A DNA stretch of 64,000 nt from Prorocentrum cordatum (taxonomy: Eukaryota; Sar; Dinophyceae; Prorocentrales; Prorocentraceae), in assembly GCA_963575745.1 (NCBI GenBank), contig CAUYUJ010005025.1:112665-176664 (forward strand). The letters are read 5' to 3'. The position numbers and the translations under genes are program-made. Under the pieces are notes generated by a model. It was given only the letters and a program-made list of their open reading frames with translations. It did not search any database and had not been told where the DNA came from. The stretch's first letter is position 1. Each line of letters begins with the position of its first letter. Positions 19,081 to 28,604 of the stretch are shown in pieces.

Positions 19081-20798
19081 CACGAGATGCGCAGAAGGCC
19101 GAGAGGATCCAAGAGGCGCTGGCCAAGCTGAGGCAGGCGGCCCTGGCCCAAGAGAATGCCCTCGAGCCCATCAGCAAGGACATCATAGGCTCCATCATCC
19201 AGCACCTGAAGAGCAATGCAGGCCAAGGAGCGGACTGGTGGAGGGCTCCAGAGCTCAAGGCCATGGGAGCCCAGGGGCTGGAAGATTTCGTGCAGTGCCT
19301 GGCCAGCTGTGAGCAACGGGCAGCCTGGCCGTGGCAATTCTACCTGGTGCTGGAGCTGCTGCTGGGTAAGAAGCCAGGGATCGGGGGAGAGCGCCCCATC
19401 GGCCTCATGCCCATGCCGTACCGTATCTGGAGCGCAGCCAGGAGGCCCATAGTAGCCACCTGGAGCAAGGCAGCGGCGGGCTTCTGGGATACGGCAGTAG
19501 CTGGCTCCTCAGCGCTACGAGTGGCAATGCACAGACTTATGAGGGCAGAAGCCGCCACGGAGATGGGCTTTCATGCAGCAGGAGTGTTCTACGACGCGGC
19601 AAACTTCTACGACAACATAGGCCTCGACCAGCTGATCGAGAAGGCCAGTGCCCTCCAGTACCCGTTGCTGCCGCTGGCAATGGCCGTGCAGATGTACCTT
19701 GCGCCCAGGGCCATCATGGCCCACAGCCTCTTCTCGGACATCTTTGAGCCTGCCAACAGCATGGTAGCAGGCTGTGGCCAAGCGGTAGACCTCACCAGAC
19801 CGCTCTTGTATGGTATCCTGGATGCAGCGCACAGGCACCATATCTTCGTCGTCATGCAGCAGTACCTGGACGACTTGGCCCTGCAGGTAGAGGGCGCGCG
19901 GCGGCAGGTCATTGACCAGATCAAGCATGTGGCGGCGCTGGTGCACGATGGTTTCAAGCAGCTCGCGATCCCCATCTCAGTCAAGACGGCAGTGGTGGCC
20001 TCGGACAAGGACCTCCAGGCAGAAGTCGCCAGCATCCTGGACAGCCTGGGCACCCCCAACAAGCAACCAGGGGTAGTGCGCGACCTCGGCGTGGACACCA
20101 GCCTTGGGAAGCAACTGCGGCGACCCACCCATGCCGCGCGCCAGGCCAAGGCCAAGCAGAGGGTGGCCAAGCTCAGGGACCTGGCGAAGACGGACGCCAG
20201 AGGCGCGGCAAAGGTCTATGCAGCAGGTGCCTATTGCCAGCAGGCTTGGGGCTTACCAGCGCGCGGCATCACGCCCACGGAGGCGAAGTTGGTCAGGGCA
20301 ACGGAGGCAGCGCTCCTCACAGGCGGACACAAGGCTGGACGCTGCACGTCCACCATCCTCCTGATCCAGAGGGGTATGCAAGAGGCAGTAACCCGAGCCA
20401 TCGGCGACCAGCAGTTCTGGCTCACCGTAGTCGACCACCCGACGGAGCTCAAGAGGTACCAGAGGGGCTGGCTCCTGCTCTACGCCAAGCTGGGCGCCCT
20501 GGAACCCAACCGCAGGTGGCAGCAGGTCAAGGGGCCCATGGCAGGGGTCATTGTGCAGTTGCTTGGGTTAGGCTGGATACCGCGACGCCTGGACAGCTGG
20601 ATCAGCCCAGCAGGTGACGAGTGGGCCTACAAGCCAGATGTCATTCCCCACTTCGGCGCGCTCCTGCATGAGGTCCAGCAGAGCGCGCAGCAGCAGCTCT
20701 GGCAGCAGGCAGCTGGTCATCGCAGTGGAGAAGGACTTCAGGCTGGAGGCGACCTCTATCAGCTGCAGCGCCACCTGAGAAGAAGGAGGCGTAAATGA
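19065..20798 (+). pseudogene. LINE-3 reverse transcriptase
   Basis: This RNA-dependent DNA polymerase domain has 577 codons. The blocks seen are ERPIGLMPMPYRIWSAARRP (RT1/2), FYDAANFYDNI (first catalytic Asp, codon at 19593), GCGQAVDLTRPLLYGILD (the QGxP-type block, here Gln-Ala-Val) and YLDDLALQ (Asp pair at 19869-19874), followed by thumb and connection. The catalytic triad is intact. The stop TGA at 20796-20798 is in the same frame as the RNase H ORF that resumes after it, so one nonsense mutation separates the two. This is the best-preserved RT in the window, and the lack of indels over 1.7 kb suggests a fairly recent insertion. Confidence 0.9.
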
Positions 20799-22619
20799 CA
20801 GCATGCAGAGGCAGCAATGCTGGAGACCATAGCGGTGGCAGGCACCTGGACCAGGGAGCGTCGCAGGGCGGCCAACCTCAACCAAGAAGGCGATGGCACC
20901 TGCGCGAGATGCGGCGAGGCGATAGAGACAGAGGAACACCGCTACTACGCCTACCCTGCCAACGCAGAAATAGGGCACAGCAATGACACCGACCTGGCGA
21001 AGAAGGCGAAGGACGCGCTGGACCAGCGGCAGGACCTGCATTTCTGGCTCCGAGGCGTCCCGCCAGCGGCCTGGGCAACCAAGGTCGACCCAGACGAGGG
21101 CGCGGCGAAGGCGGCGCAGATCTTCTGCACCAGTGAAGAGGCACAAGCTGCAGCCCAGGCAGGGCACAAGGTGCGAGCAGACTATGTTTTTACGGACGGC
21201 TCAGGTGGTGCAGGGGAAACGGCCAGGGACCCCCGCCTCAGACGCTGCGGCTGGGCAGTGGTGGCATTCAGGTTCGGCGAACAAGGTCGTCCGCAGGAAG
21301 TGGCTGCCTGGTGCGGCACAATCAGGGCACCGCACACGGTGCCACGGGCAGAGCTCACCGCCATGAGCAAAGCCATCGGCTACACCACGGCGGCGACAGC
21401 CAGGGGGCTAAACATAGTCAGCGATTGCAAATGCGCCCTGGACGCACTCAAGCAGATCCAGGACCCTGAGGATCTGGACTACAGGAGCACGAACTACGAC
21501 CTCTGGCTCCAGACGAAGCAGCAGCTACAGAACAGCTCGGACACCATCATGGGCCACCACATCCCGAGCCACCTTATTGAGCACCCAACAGAGCTGGAGA
21601 GGTGGAATGGCCCCACCTGGTGGGTCATAGGTAACGAGATGGCGGATAAGTACGCAGGCTGGGGGGCGGAGCACGGAGCACTGGATCCAGCTATCATCGT
21701 GCAGCAGCAGATCAGAGACCAGATCACCATGGCGGTGCAGAACAGGCTGCTGGCCATCAACATGGCGGTGATGGTGGAGGACCCCAACAAGGCCCCTCAG
21801 CGTCCCAAGGCCAAGCGGCGGAAGCCGCAGACGGCGAGGGACAGGGCAGCCCAGCAGGGACATGACCTGCGAAAACTATATCCGCGATGGTGGTGTGCAA
21901 CGTGCCGCAGTGGCCCAGCCAAAGGACAAAGCATTAGAGACTGGTTGGCAGAGACGGGAAAATGCCTCGGGAAGTACGGCGGCCACCAGGACCAGCACGG
22001 CAACGTCAGGCTCGACTTCAAGGCGGTGCAGATCGGCACGCAGGTGGTGCACGGCTCCCACAAGACGCAGTACACCCATGGCTGGCTCTGGTGCGAGAAA
22101 TGTGGCGGCACTAGCTACCTTGGGGACCACAAGAGCAGGATCGTGGCAGGAGTGGCAAGGAAGCTGGCAAGGCCATGTCAGCCCCCAACAGCAGCAGGGA
22201 GGCGAGTCATGGAGAATATGCAGAGGGGCAAGCTGCCTAGAGGAGCAAAGCCAGCAGCAGACCCAGCTGATGAGGGTCTCGACGAGATCACCATGCCAGG
22301 TGGCTTCAAGCTCGGCCTGAGCAGCCACGAGGTGATCGATCTGGACGGGGACAGCTCAGAGGCAGGGGACCCGCAGCCAGCTCCGCAGCAGCCGCCCAGC
22401 CATCCGTACTCTGTCGTCCACGCCAGCTTGAGGCTCGTCGACCACATGGAGGGCTACGCAGAGCTGTGGATGAACATGGTCGACCAAGAGGTCTGGGACG
22501 ACATGGACGACTGGATGGAGCACTGCGTACCGTACCTCTTGGCCATCACCAATGTGGGTGGCAGAACGGACACGCAAGAGCAGACCAGGGCCGTCACCTG
22601 CAGGAGATCCAGCAGATAA
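20799..22619 (+). pseudogene. LINE-3 RNase H and zinc-binding C-terminal region
   Basis: It continues in the RT frame after the single TGA. First comes a CARCGEAIETEEHRYYAYPA motif in which the expected second Cys pair is lost (AYP where CP is usual). Then comes RNase H: FTDGSGG (catalytic Asp, codon 21195), PRAELTAM (Glu), VSDCKCALDAL (Asp) and GNEMADKYAG (last Asp). It is followed by a zinc-ribbon-like region, WWCATC and LWCEKCGG, with a late ARPC Cys. Near 22560-22600 the coding frame shifts and continues at 22466-23440. It would degrade the RNA strand of the RNA-DNA hybrid during retrotransposition. Confidence 0.88.
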
Positions 22620-23440
22620 AGGACTTCTGCGACGAAGTCTGGCGCAACACGCACCGCACGCGACGGAGGCTCATGACCAGGATGCTTACCCTCCCGCATG
22701 GCACATGGCAGCAGGCAGCTAGAGTGCACATGGACGCCTTCCACAACAGAAGGAACAACATCATAGCGCACAGCATCCCCAGCAGTGAGCGCAGGCCGCT
22801 GCCGAGAACAGCGGAGGCCAGCCGAGAGTGGTCACCAGAGAACCTGGACGATGATGACTCGACCCCAGACAGTGAAGCCCCGGAGCTGGAGGGTGAGCCG
22901 AGCAGCCAGGAGATGGAGACCATGGCGGGACCTGATCAGAGGCACGACGCCAACAGCCTGATGCAGACGGCAGTGCAGGTGGCAGTAACGCTGACCAAGC
23001 CAGTGGGGCCCGACCTGATGAAGTTCGTGAGCGAAGCTGACGAGGCCGGCTTGCTCCACCCAAGGCTTCGACACAACAAAGGAGAAGCCGACCAGGACCC
23101 CGAGCAGGAGGTGGCGTGGCTCGAGAGGAACAGGCTCGAGCAGCTCATGCAGTCGCTGGCAGGCTGTTGGAGCCAGAAAGAGGGCGAGCTGGGCTGGCCA
23201 TCGTGGCAGGCCGCGTGCGTGCCCCATGTGATGAGGGCGCTGCAGACTGGAGTCTATCAGAGGCTTTTCAGCCACGTGTCAGGGACGAGCCGCCAGCGCA
23301 GCCAGCGCGAGCGGCGGAGGAGATCTGCCGCCTGGCATGCTCAACAGCGGAGAGGAGCGCAGACAGATCCAGCAGATCAGAGACCCGAAGGAGGCAGAGC
23401 GGCGCAGAGCAACGGCTTAGCAGATCCTGGGCGTGACTGA
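22466..23440 (+). pseudogene. LINE-3 C-terminal domain, related to its own N-terminal domain
   Basis: The frame is open to 23440 and is genuine from about 22600 onward (IQQIKDFCDEVWRNTHRTRR, then HMDAFHNRRNNIIAHSIPSS). Read together with the end of the preceding frame (ELWMNMVDQEVWDDMDDWME, CVPYLLAITNVGG), the Trp/Cys spacing, the Gly-Gly turn and the following CxxxWR...RRR pattern echo the ORF1 domain at 18240-18560. Function unknown. Near 23350-23400 a further frame change leads into RQIQQIRDPKEAERRRATAQ and on into the hairpin-repeat zone. Confidence 0.65.
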
Positions 23441-23524
23441 GCCAGAGGTGAGGAGCCGCAGCCCGCGACCGACAAGCAGCAGGGCGAGAACCAAGCAGGG
23501 CTCCAGCCACACAGCCGAGGAGGC

Positions 23525-23616
23525 CCCTGTGCGGAGAGGGGACAGGCCACCAAGGACCCCTGCGCGGCGAGGGGTTAGGCCGAGGAGGACCCCAGCGTGG
23601 CGAGGGGTTAGGCCAC
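23525..23616 (+). repeat. Hairpin units upstream of the main array (3 units)
   Basis: Three adjacent 33-bp units are seen: a degenerate one (GCGGAGAGGGGACAGGCCAC), one with loop GAGGGGTTAG between GCGGC and GCCGA, and a clean type-A unit (GTGGC loop GCCAC). Confidence 0.85.
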
Positions 23617-23825
23617 AGCCCTGCGCCAGACGGGATGCAGAGGGGTGCCCGTCCCCCACCAGCAGGACGCAGCACCAAGGACATGGCAGACCTCGACCAC
23701 TTCCCTGAAGAGGAGAACAGAGAGGACAGCCCCCAGCAGGACGTAGACAAGCAGTGCAGCGATGACAACCACCAGCAGTTCCCAGATGCACAGCACAGCA
23801 TAGGGTACCACCTGGCAGACCGCAG
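23617..23825 (+). repeat. Third copy of the ORF1 PAGR motif block, between hairpin units
   Basis: GGGATGCAGAGGGGTGCCC...CCACCAGCAGGACGCAGCACC matches the start of LINE-3 ORF1 (17617-17666) and its internal duplicate (17837-17870). In frame it reads PPAGRSTKDMADLDHFPEEE. Sequence from the 5' part of the element is thus repeated about 6 kb downstream. Confidence 0.75.
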
Positions 23826-23880
23826 AGGACCCCAGCGTGGCGAGGGGTTAGGCCACGGAGGACCCCAGCGCGGTGAGGGG
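23826..23880 (+). repeat. Hairpin pair, type A then type B
   Basis: GTGGC-GAGGGGTTAG-GCCAC is followed by GCGGT-GAGGGGTTAG-ACCGC, the same alternation as in the main array. Confidence 0.9.
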
Positions 23881-23886
23881 TTAGAC

Positions 23887-24655
23887 CGCAGAACCAAAGA
23901 CAAGCAGAGGATCGAGGCGGAGGTCCCTGACGAGCCCAGTGAGCATGACGCGGACGTCTTGACCAACAGTGTGGTAGACAGGACCTCGCAACTAACAGAG
24001 CGGACCCATACCCTGGGAAACCGACAGACTGAACGCGAGGGGGAGGGCTTGGCCCGCGGATGCCACGTGAACCGCGAACACAGCGAGAGGCACAGTCGGG
24101 GGACCTCGCCTCAGCCAGTGTGCAGCAGCACCGAGGATGGGGACAGTGCGAGACTCGGCGATCCCCCGCGTGGCGATGGGGTTAGGCCACAAAACAGCGC
24201 AGCCTGAGAAGGCGGCAGACTACGACGATACAGACCTGCAGCGGGACTTGAATAAGATCGTCGGCGACCCACCCCAGCGCGGTGAGGGGGTAGACCGCAA
24301 GGGACCCCTGTGAGGCGAGGGGTTAGGCCACGGAAATCCCCTGCGCGATGAGGGGGCAGGCCGCAGGACCAAAGGCAAGCAGAGGCTTGAGGCGGAAGCC
24401 TATGACGTGCCCAATGAGCAAAACGCGGACCTTTTGACCAGCAGTGTGGTAGACAGGACCTCGCAACTAACAGAGCGGACCCAAACCCTGGGACACCGAC
24501 AGTCTGAACGCGAGGGGGAGGGCACGGCCCGCGGATACCACGTGAACCGCAAACACAGTGAGTGGCAAAGTCGTGGGACCCCGCCCGAGCCAAGGGGCAG
24601 CAGCACCGAGGATGGGGACAGAGCAAGACGCGGCGTACCCCCGCGCGGTGAGGGG
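23887..24655 (+). repeat. ~475-bp tandem duplication between hairpin groups
   Basis: 23887-24206 and 24362-24655 are diverged copies offset by 475 bp. Both carry GTGGTAGACAGGACCTCGCA and CTAACAGAGCGGACCCA and encode SVVDRTSQLTERTxTLGxRQ. Each copy leads into hairpin units: a type-A unit with one extra loop base at 24161-24185 and altered units at 24276-24360 after copy 1, and the main array after copy 2. The offset is not a multiple of three, so no single frame spans both. Confidence 0.85.
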
Positions 24656-25360
24656 TTAGACCGCAGCAGGCCCCAGCGTGGCGAGGGGTTAGGCCACGGA
24701 GTACCCCAGCGCGGCGAGGGGTTAGACCGCAACGATCCCCAGCGTGGCGAGGGGTTAGGCCACGGATGACCCCACAGAGGAGATGGGACAGACAGCAGCA
24801 GGCCCCCGCGTGGCGAGGGGTTAGGCCACAAGGGACCCCAGCGCGGTGAGGGGTTAGACCGCAACAGGCCCCTGCGTGGCGAGGGGTTAGGCCACGAAGC
24901 ACCCCAGCGCGGTGAGGGGTTAGACCGCAGCAGCCCCCAGCGTGGCGAGGGGTTAGGCCACGGCATTCCCCAGCGCGGTGAGGGGTTAGACCGCATTGAC
25001 CCCCAGTGTGGCGAGGGGTCAAGCCACGATGGGCCCCAGCGCGGTGAGGGGTTAGACCGCAACAGACCCCGGCGTGGCGAGGGGTTAGGCCACCACGGAG
25101 CACCCCAGCGCGGTGAGGGTTAGACCGCAACAGGCCCCTGCGTGGCGAGGGGTTAGGCCACGGAGTGCCCCAGCGCGGTGAGGGGTTAGACCGCAGCAGG
25201 CCCCAGCGTGGCGAGGGGTTAGGCCACGAGTTTCCCCAGCGCGGTGAGGGGTTAGACCGCACCGACCCCCAGCGTGGCGAGGGGTTAGGCCACGGAGGAC
25301 CCCTGCGCGGCGAGGGGTTAGGCCGCAACGCGCCCCAGCGTGGCGAGGGGTTAGGCCACA
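24638..25360 (+). repeat. Array of 22 hairpin units (33-bp period) with two alternating covarying stems
   Basis: Each unit is CCCCAGC + stem + GAGGGGTTAG + stem + a variable 6-7 nt. Type A has GTGGC/GCCAC, type B GCGGT/ACCGC, and the next-to-last unit is type C, GCGGC/GCCGC; all three are fully complementary. The units run B-A-B-A with almost no exception. The fifth is degenerate, the third is a B unit with one changed base in the left arm, one A unit has a three-base insertion and one B unit lacks a loop G. In the frame PQRGEGL, left-arm changes are silent (CGT-GGC, CGC-GGT, CGC-GGC all Arg-Gly) while right-arm changes are not (Gly-His, Asp-Arg, Gly-Arg). Two forward frames and at least one reverse frame stay open only because 33 is a multiple of three. 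The array lies downstream of LINE-3 and is probably its 3' region. Confidence 0.93.
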
Positions 25361-25361
25361 G

Positions 25362-25441
25362 CTCTGCGCCAGGCAGGGCGATCGAGAAGGCCCATGAGTC
25401 CAGGGACCAGCAGCCTGGGCGGTCCCTGGAAGAGCGCAGAG
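25362..25441 (+). other. Nested stem-loop closing the hairpin array
   Basis: CTCTGCGC (25362-25369) pairs with GCGCAGAG (25434-25441). Inside it, CAGGGACC (25401-25408) pairs with GGTCCCTG (25421-25428) around a 12-nt loop. Both stems are perfect 8-mers. Confidence 0.75.
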
Positions 25442-25492
25442 CGGAGGAGCGGCTGCGGCCGTCCATCAGGCTGCTCCTCGAGCTCTGAGTGG

Positions 25493-25524
25493 GCAGCGGC
25501 AGCATTTCTTCAGACTGCCGCTGC
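25493..25524 (+). other. Perfect 10-bp stem-loop
   Basis: GCAGCGGCAG pairs with CTGCCGCTGC across the 12-nt loop CATTTCTTCAGA. A further short hairpin, CGGGCC-TTTC-GGCCCG, follows at 25601-25616. The run of stem-loops suggests a structured RNA 3' end for the upstream element. Confidence 0.75.
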
Positions 25525-25669
25525 TCTCGGGGCGACTCCATGAGTCACAGAGTGGCGGCAGTAAGACGCCGTGAGATGAGGCCGCTGGCCCACCCCGCCT
25601 CGGGCCTTTCGGCCCGCGCGGAGTGACGAGACCAGGGGGGCCCACTTGCGGGCGGGAACACGCGGGTTT

Positions 25670-28143
25670 AAAACTCCTCTTCCTCCTCCTGATCCTCCTC
25701 TTGTCGAAGGTCGGGGTCCATGTGTGCGCTACCGTGTTCACGTGCTTCGAGGAGGTAGGTGCGTGGCCCGACGGCAGGATTTGGCACGAGATGGTCAGGC
25801 TGCCCAAGCCGACTGGAGGGTGCCGTCTGATCACGCTCATGTACACGTTGGTCAGGTGGTGGTCACGAGCGAGGGCCAGTGTCTCCAAAGCCTGGCTCTC
25901 CGCGCACCCCAGCGCCGACATCAAGGACATGGGAGGGGGCAGGAGCTCGTCGGACTCGGCCTTCGGCCTCAACATTGAGATGGAGATCTCAGCGGCGCTC
26001 GAGGAATACACGCTCACGGTGCTCATGGACTCCTGGAAGTTCTTCGAGATTATCGTCCCCGCGGCGCTGCTGGCGGAGGCGCGGGAGCTGGGCATGCCGC
26101 TGCGCCTCGTCTGGATGCTGCTGGAGCTATCGGCGGCCGAGGGGGCTATGTGCGTTCGGGTCGATAATCGTGCCAGGTGGTCGCTTGGCAAGGGGTGCTT
26201 GTGGGCTGCCCGCACTCCTGTGCGATGGTCTCGCTCCTGCTCCACAGGCTTGCTTCAGCGCATTCGCGGCTTCGGCGTGGTGCCCGGAGCGCTGATCGAC
26301 GATGTTACCCTGTGCATGGCGGACTTCAGGGTGCCCGCTCTCGACAAGCTGTGGGCTGCGGTCACCAGGTTCCGCGAGGGCGCCCGTGAGCTCGGCGTCA
26401 TCACCCAGAGGCAGAAGTCTGGCTACGTCACCCCGTCCTCGGCCGCGGCGCAGCGCTGTCGTCAGCACGGCGGAGCGCGAGGATTCAAGGGCAGGCTTTG
26501 GGTCATGACCTTCGCGGCCGTCGCAAGGTGAGGCGCCAGACCGCCGAGCGGATGAAGGCGCCGGCAGCAGGGGCAGGCTCTTGCTCTTCAAGAAGGCGTG
26601 TCAGGTGTCACCGACGCCGCGCTCGGCAAGCTCAGGAGCGAGGCGGGCATGCTGGTCGGGTCCAGGCAGGGGCCCTCGAGTGTCACGGTCTTCCTGGCGA
26701 CGCAGCGTGCCGTGGAGCTCGGCCGCATCTACGCGGCGACCTGCGATCTGGCCTGCCGCTACGCCAGCTGGGCGTGGGAGCAGCGCACCTCGCCTGCGCG
26801 CCTGCGCCGCGCTTGGGCTGAGGCTTCGGCCAGGCTGGTGGTTTCCCCCTGATGGACGTAGGCTCGCGGGCTCACCGCGTCCACGATCCTCGCGCTGTGG
26901 CGCATTGGCTGGTTCATGTACTCGTCCACGGTGCTGGCCACGGACGAGGAGAACCACGCCAATCTCTTGACGCAGTCGCCCAAGGACGTCAGGATGCACC
27001 TGGCCATGGGCATCGAGCGGTGGCAAAGGCGGCAGATCCTCCGGCACCACCCGCAGTGCGACCAGCAGACCAAGCTGTGGGTGAGGGCGATGAGGCGCTG
27101 CGTTGGCGGCCCCAGGGCTGCCGTCGCCGAAGGCCCAGGGTCCACGAGCCTGCGCGTTCACTGGGCAGGGGTGCCTTGGACCAGGCAGGCGCAGTTTCAT
27201 GCGAAGCTGGCCACCTCGTCCGAGTGCGTTGCATGCGGGGCGGAGTCGGACACCTTTGGGCACCGCTTCTTCGGCTGCGAGACGCTCCTGGAGCCAGCGC
27301 TCCTGGGCGAGGAGAAGGGTGAGGTGATCCCCGAGAGGCGCAACGTGGCCTGGACCTTCATGCGCGACCAGGGCCTCAAGATGGGCGGTGGGCCGCAGGC
27401 TTGGGGCGAGTTCCCGCTGTCGACCTGCCTCCCGTGCATGCCGCCCAGCGTGCCGCCTGCGGAGCGCACCGTGCAGGTGTGCCACTGGGGCGACTGGAGC
27501 GACGACCCTGGCGCGACCGTGGGAAACCTGGTCTTCGCAGGCGGCTCGGGCCTGGCCTGGTCGATGCCCGGGCTGCGGCGATGCGGATGGGCAGCGGTGC
27601 AGGTCTCGGTGCAGGGACTGCCTGTGCGGCGGCAGGATCGTGCTGTGTCGGCGGTGCTGCAGGTCCACTGCGGCCAGCAGTGGTCCGTCGCGGGCGCAGC
27701 ATCTGCGCTCTCCATGCAGCGCGTGCGAGGTGGCGGAGCTCAAGGCGGATGCCATCATCGAGCACGAGGGGGCGACGTGGGTCCAGGCGTCCGCAGAGGG
27801 CTCGTTCGCCATGGCCGCGCTGGACGCTTCCCAGAGGCCGCTGGGCCCAGGCGACCTGGGCGAGGCCCCGTCCACGCTCTGGGCCGTGGGCGACACGGCG
27901 GTGGACGTGCAGGGCCATCGCTTGCGCAGGGCGGGCCCCGCCATCTCCTGCCGGGCGTGCGTGGCTTGGTCGGGCAGCGGAACGTCGCGGGCGCTGCTGG
28001 AGCCGTGCCGCGGCTTGCCCACTGGAGAGGTGCGTGACGCGCGGACCTACCTGCCCAACCTGAGGGCGAGGCTTCGGGGGCTTGCGGCAGGCAGGCGCCC
28101 GAAGAGCGGAGCGGCCACTGCCTGGCGCGGTGCTGCTGGCTGA
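25670..28143 (+). pseudogene. LINE-4: 5'-truncated reverse transcriptase, RNase H and zinc ribbon
   Basis: It begins inside the RT, directly after a CTCCTCTTCCTCCTCC tract. RT blocks: MVRLPKPTGGCRLITLMYTL, VLMDSWKFFE (catalytic Asp), then WQGVLVGCPHSC in another frame (about 26177-26250), then ALIDDVTLCM (Asp pair at 26298-26303). 26586-26852 continues (SGVTDAALGKLRSEAGM). 26916-27700 holds CVACGAESDTFGHRFFGC and an RNase H start where the usual DGSG is GGSG (codon 27540), so the first catalytic Asp is lost. In yet another frame, 27720-28143 continues with EHEGATWVQASAEGSFAMAA and a Cys motif (ISCRACVAWSGSGTSRALLE, then PC) homologous to the LINE-3 zinc ribbon. Four or more frameshifts make it dead. 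Confidence 0.87.
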
Positions 28144-28604
28144 AGCGTGGGTCGGGGCAGTGCAGAGTCTCGCGTATGCCCTGAAAACGTGCCGCCTGGG
28201 GGGTTGAGTGCGCCAGTCGGAGGATGCGCCTCGTCGCGTTTGGCTTCTGCGAGTCGTTCTCCGGGAGCGAGGGGCTGAGGGCGTTTGGCCGCAGCGCTGT
28301 CGGCTGGCGTCTGGCCGGTCGACGGTCGGCATGCCCTGGTGGTGGCGTGCTGGTCTGCAGGCGGTGTGCGGGTGAGGAGGCGGCCCAGTGGCGCCCAGGT
28401 TCCCGCCGCCTGCGAGGTGTGCTGGGGGGGGCGCCCCTAGTCCAGGCGGGCCGCCGAGGCCGCGGCCTGATGCCGCTGTGGTCATCCTGGGCCGAGCGAT
28501 GCGGCGAGCGCCGTGCACGTGCAGTTCGGCGGCATCGACGACCTGATGCCTTTCTGAGGTCGCCCGATCGGGCAACGCGAGCGTCTGTCGGGCCGCCGTC
28601 GGAT
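28144..28604 (+). other. 3' untranslated region of LINE-4
   Basis: Non-coding GC-rich sequence lies between the last LINE-4 stop and the start of (TCC)n at 28605. It contains paired words such as CGGGCCGCCG and GGGCCGCCGTC but no poly-A tail. The abrupt entry into TCC triplets marks the 3' junction. Confidence 0.55.

Noticed and set aside
24638-25360. CRISPR-like array
   Set aside because: Units are contiguous 33-mers with 6-7 variable bases, no spacers of 25-40 bp, no cas genes, and a eukaryotic setting.
24638-25360. Telomeric origin of the hairpin loop GAGGGGTTAG
   Set aside because: The loop contains GGGTTAG, but units are 33 bp with pairing arms and no TTTAGGG/TTAGGG tandem occurs.
24111-25541. 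Long minus-strand open frame (about 476 codons) of Pro/Gly/Arg/Trp repeats across the hairpin array
   Set aside because: The 33-bp unit is a multiple of three without a stop in this frame, so openness is automatic. Composition follows the repeat and there is no independent coding sign.
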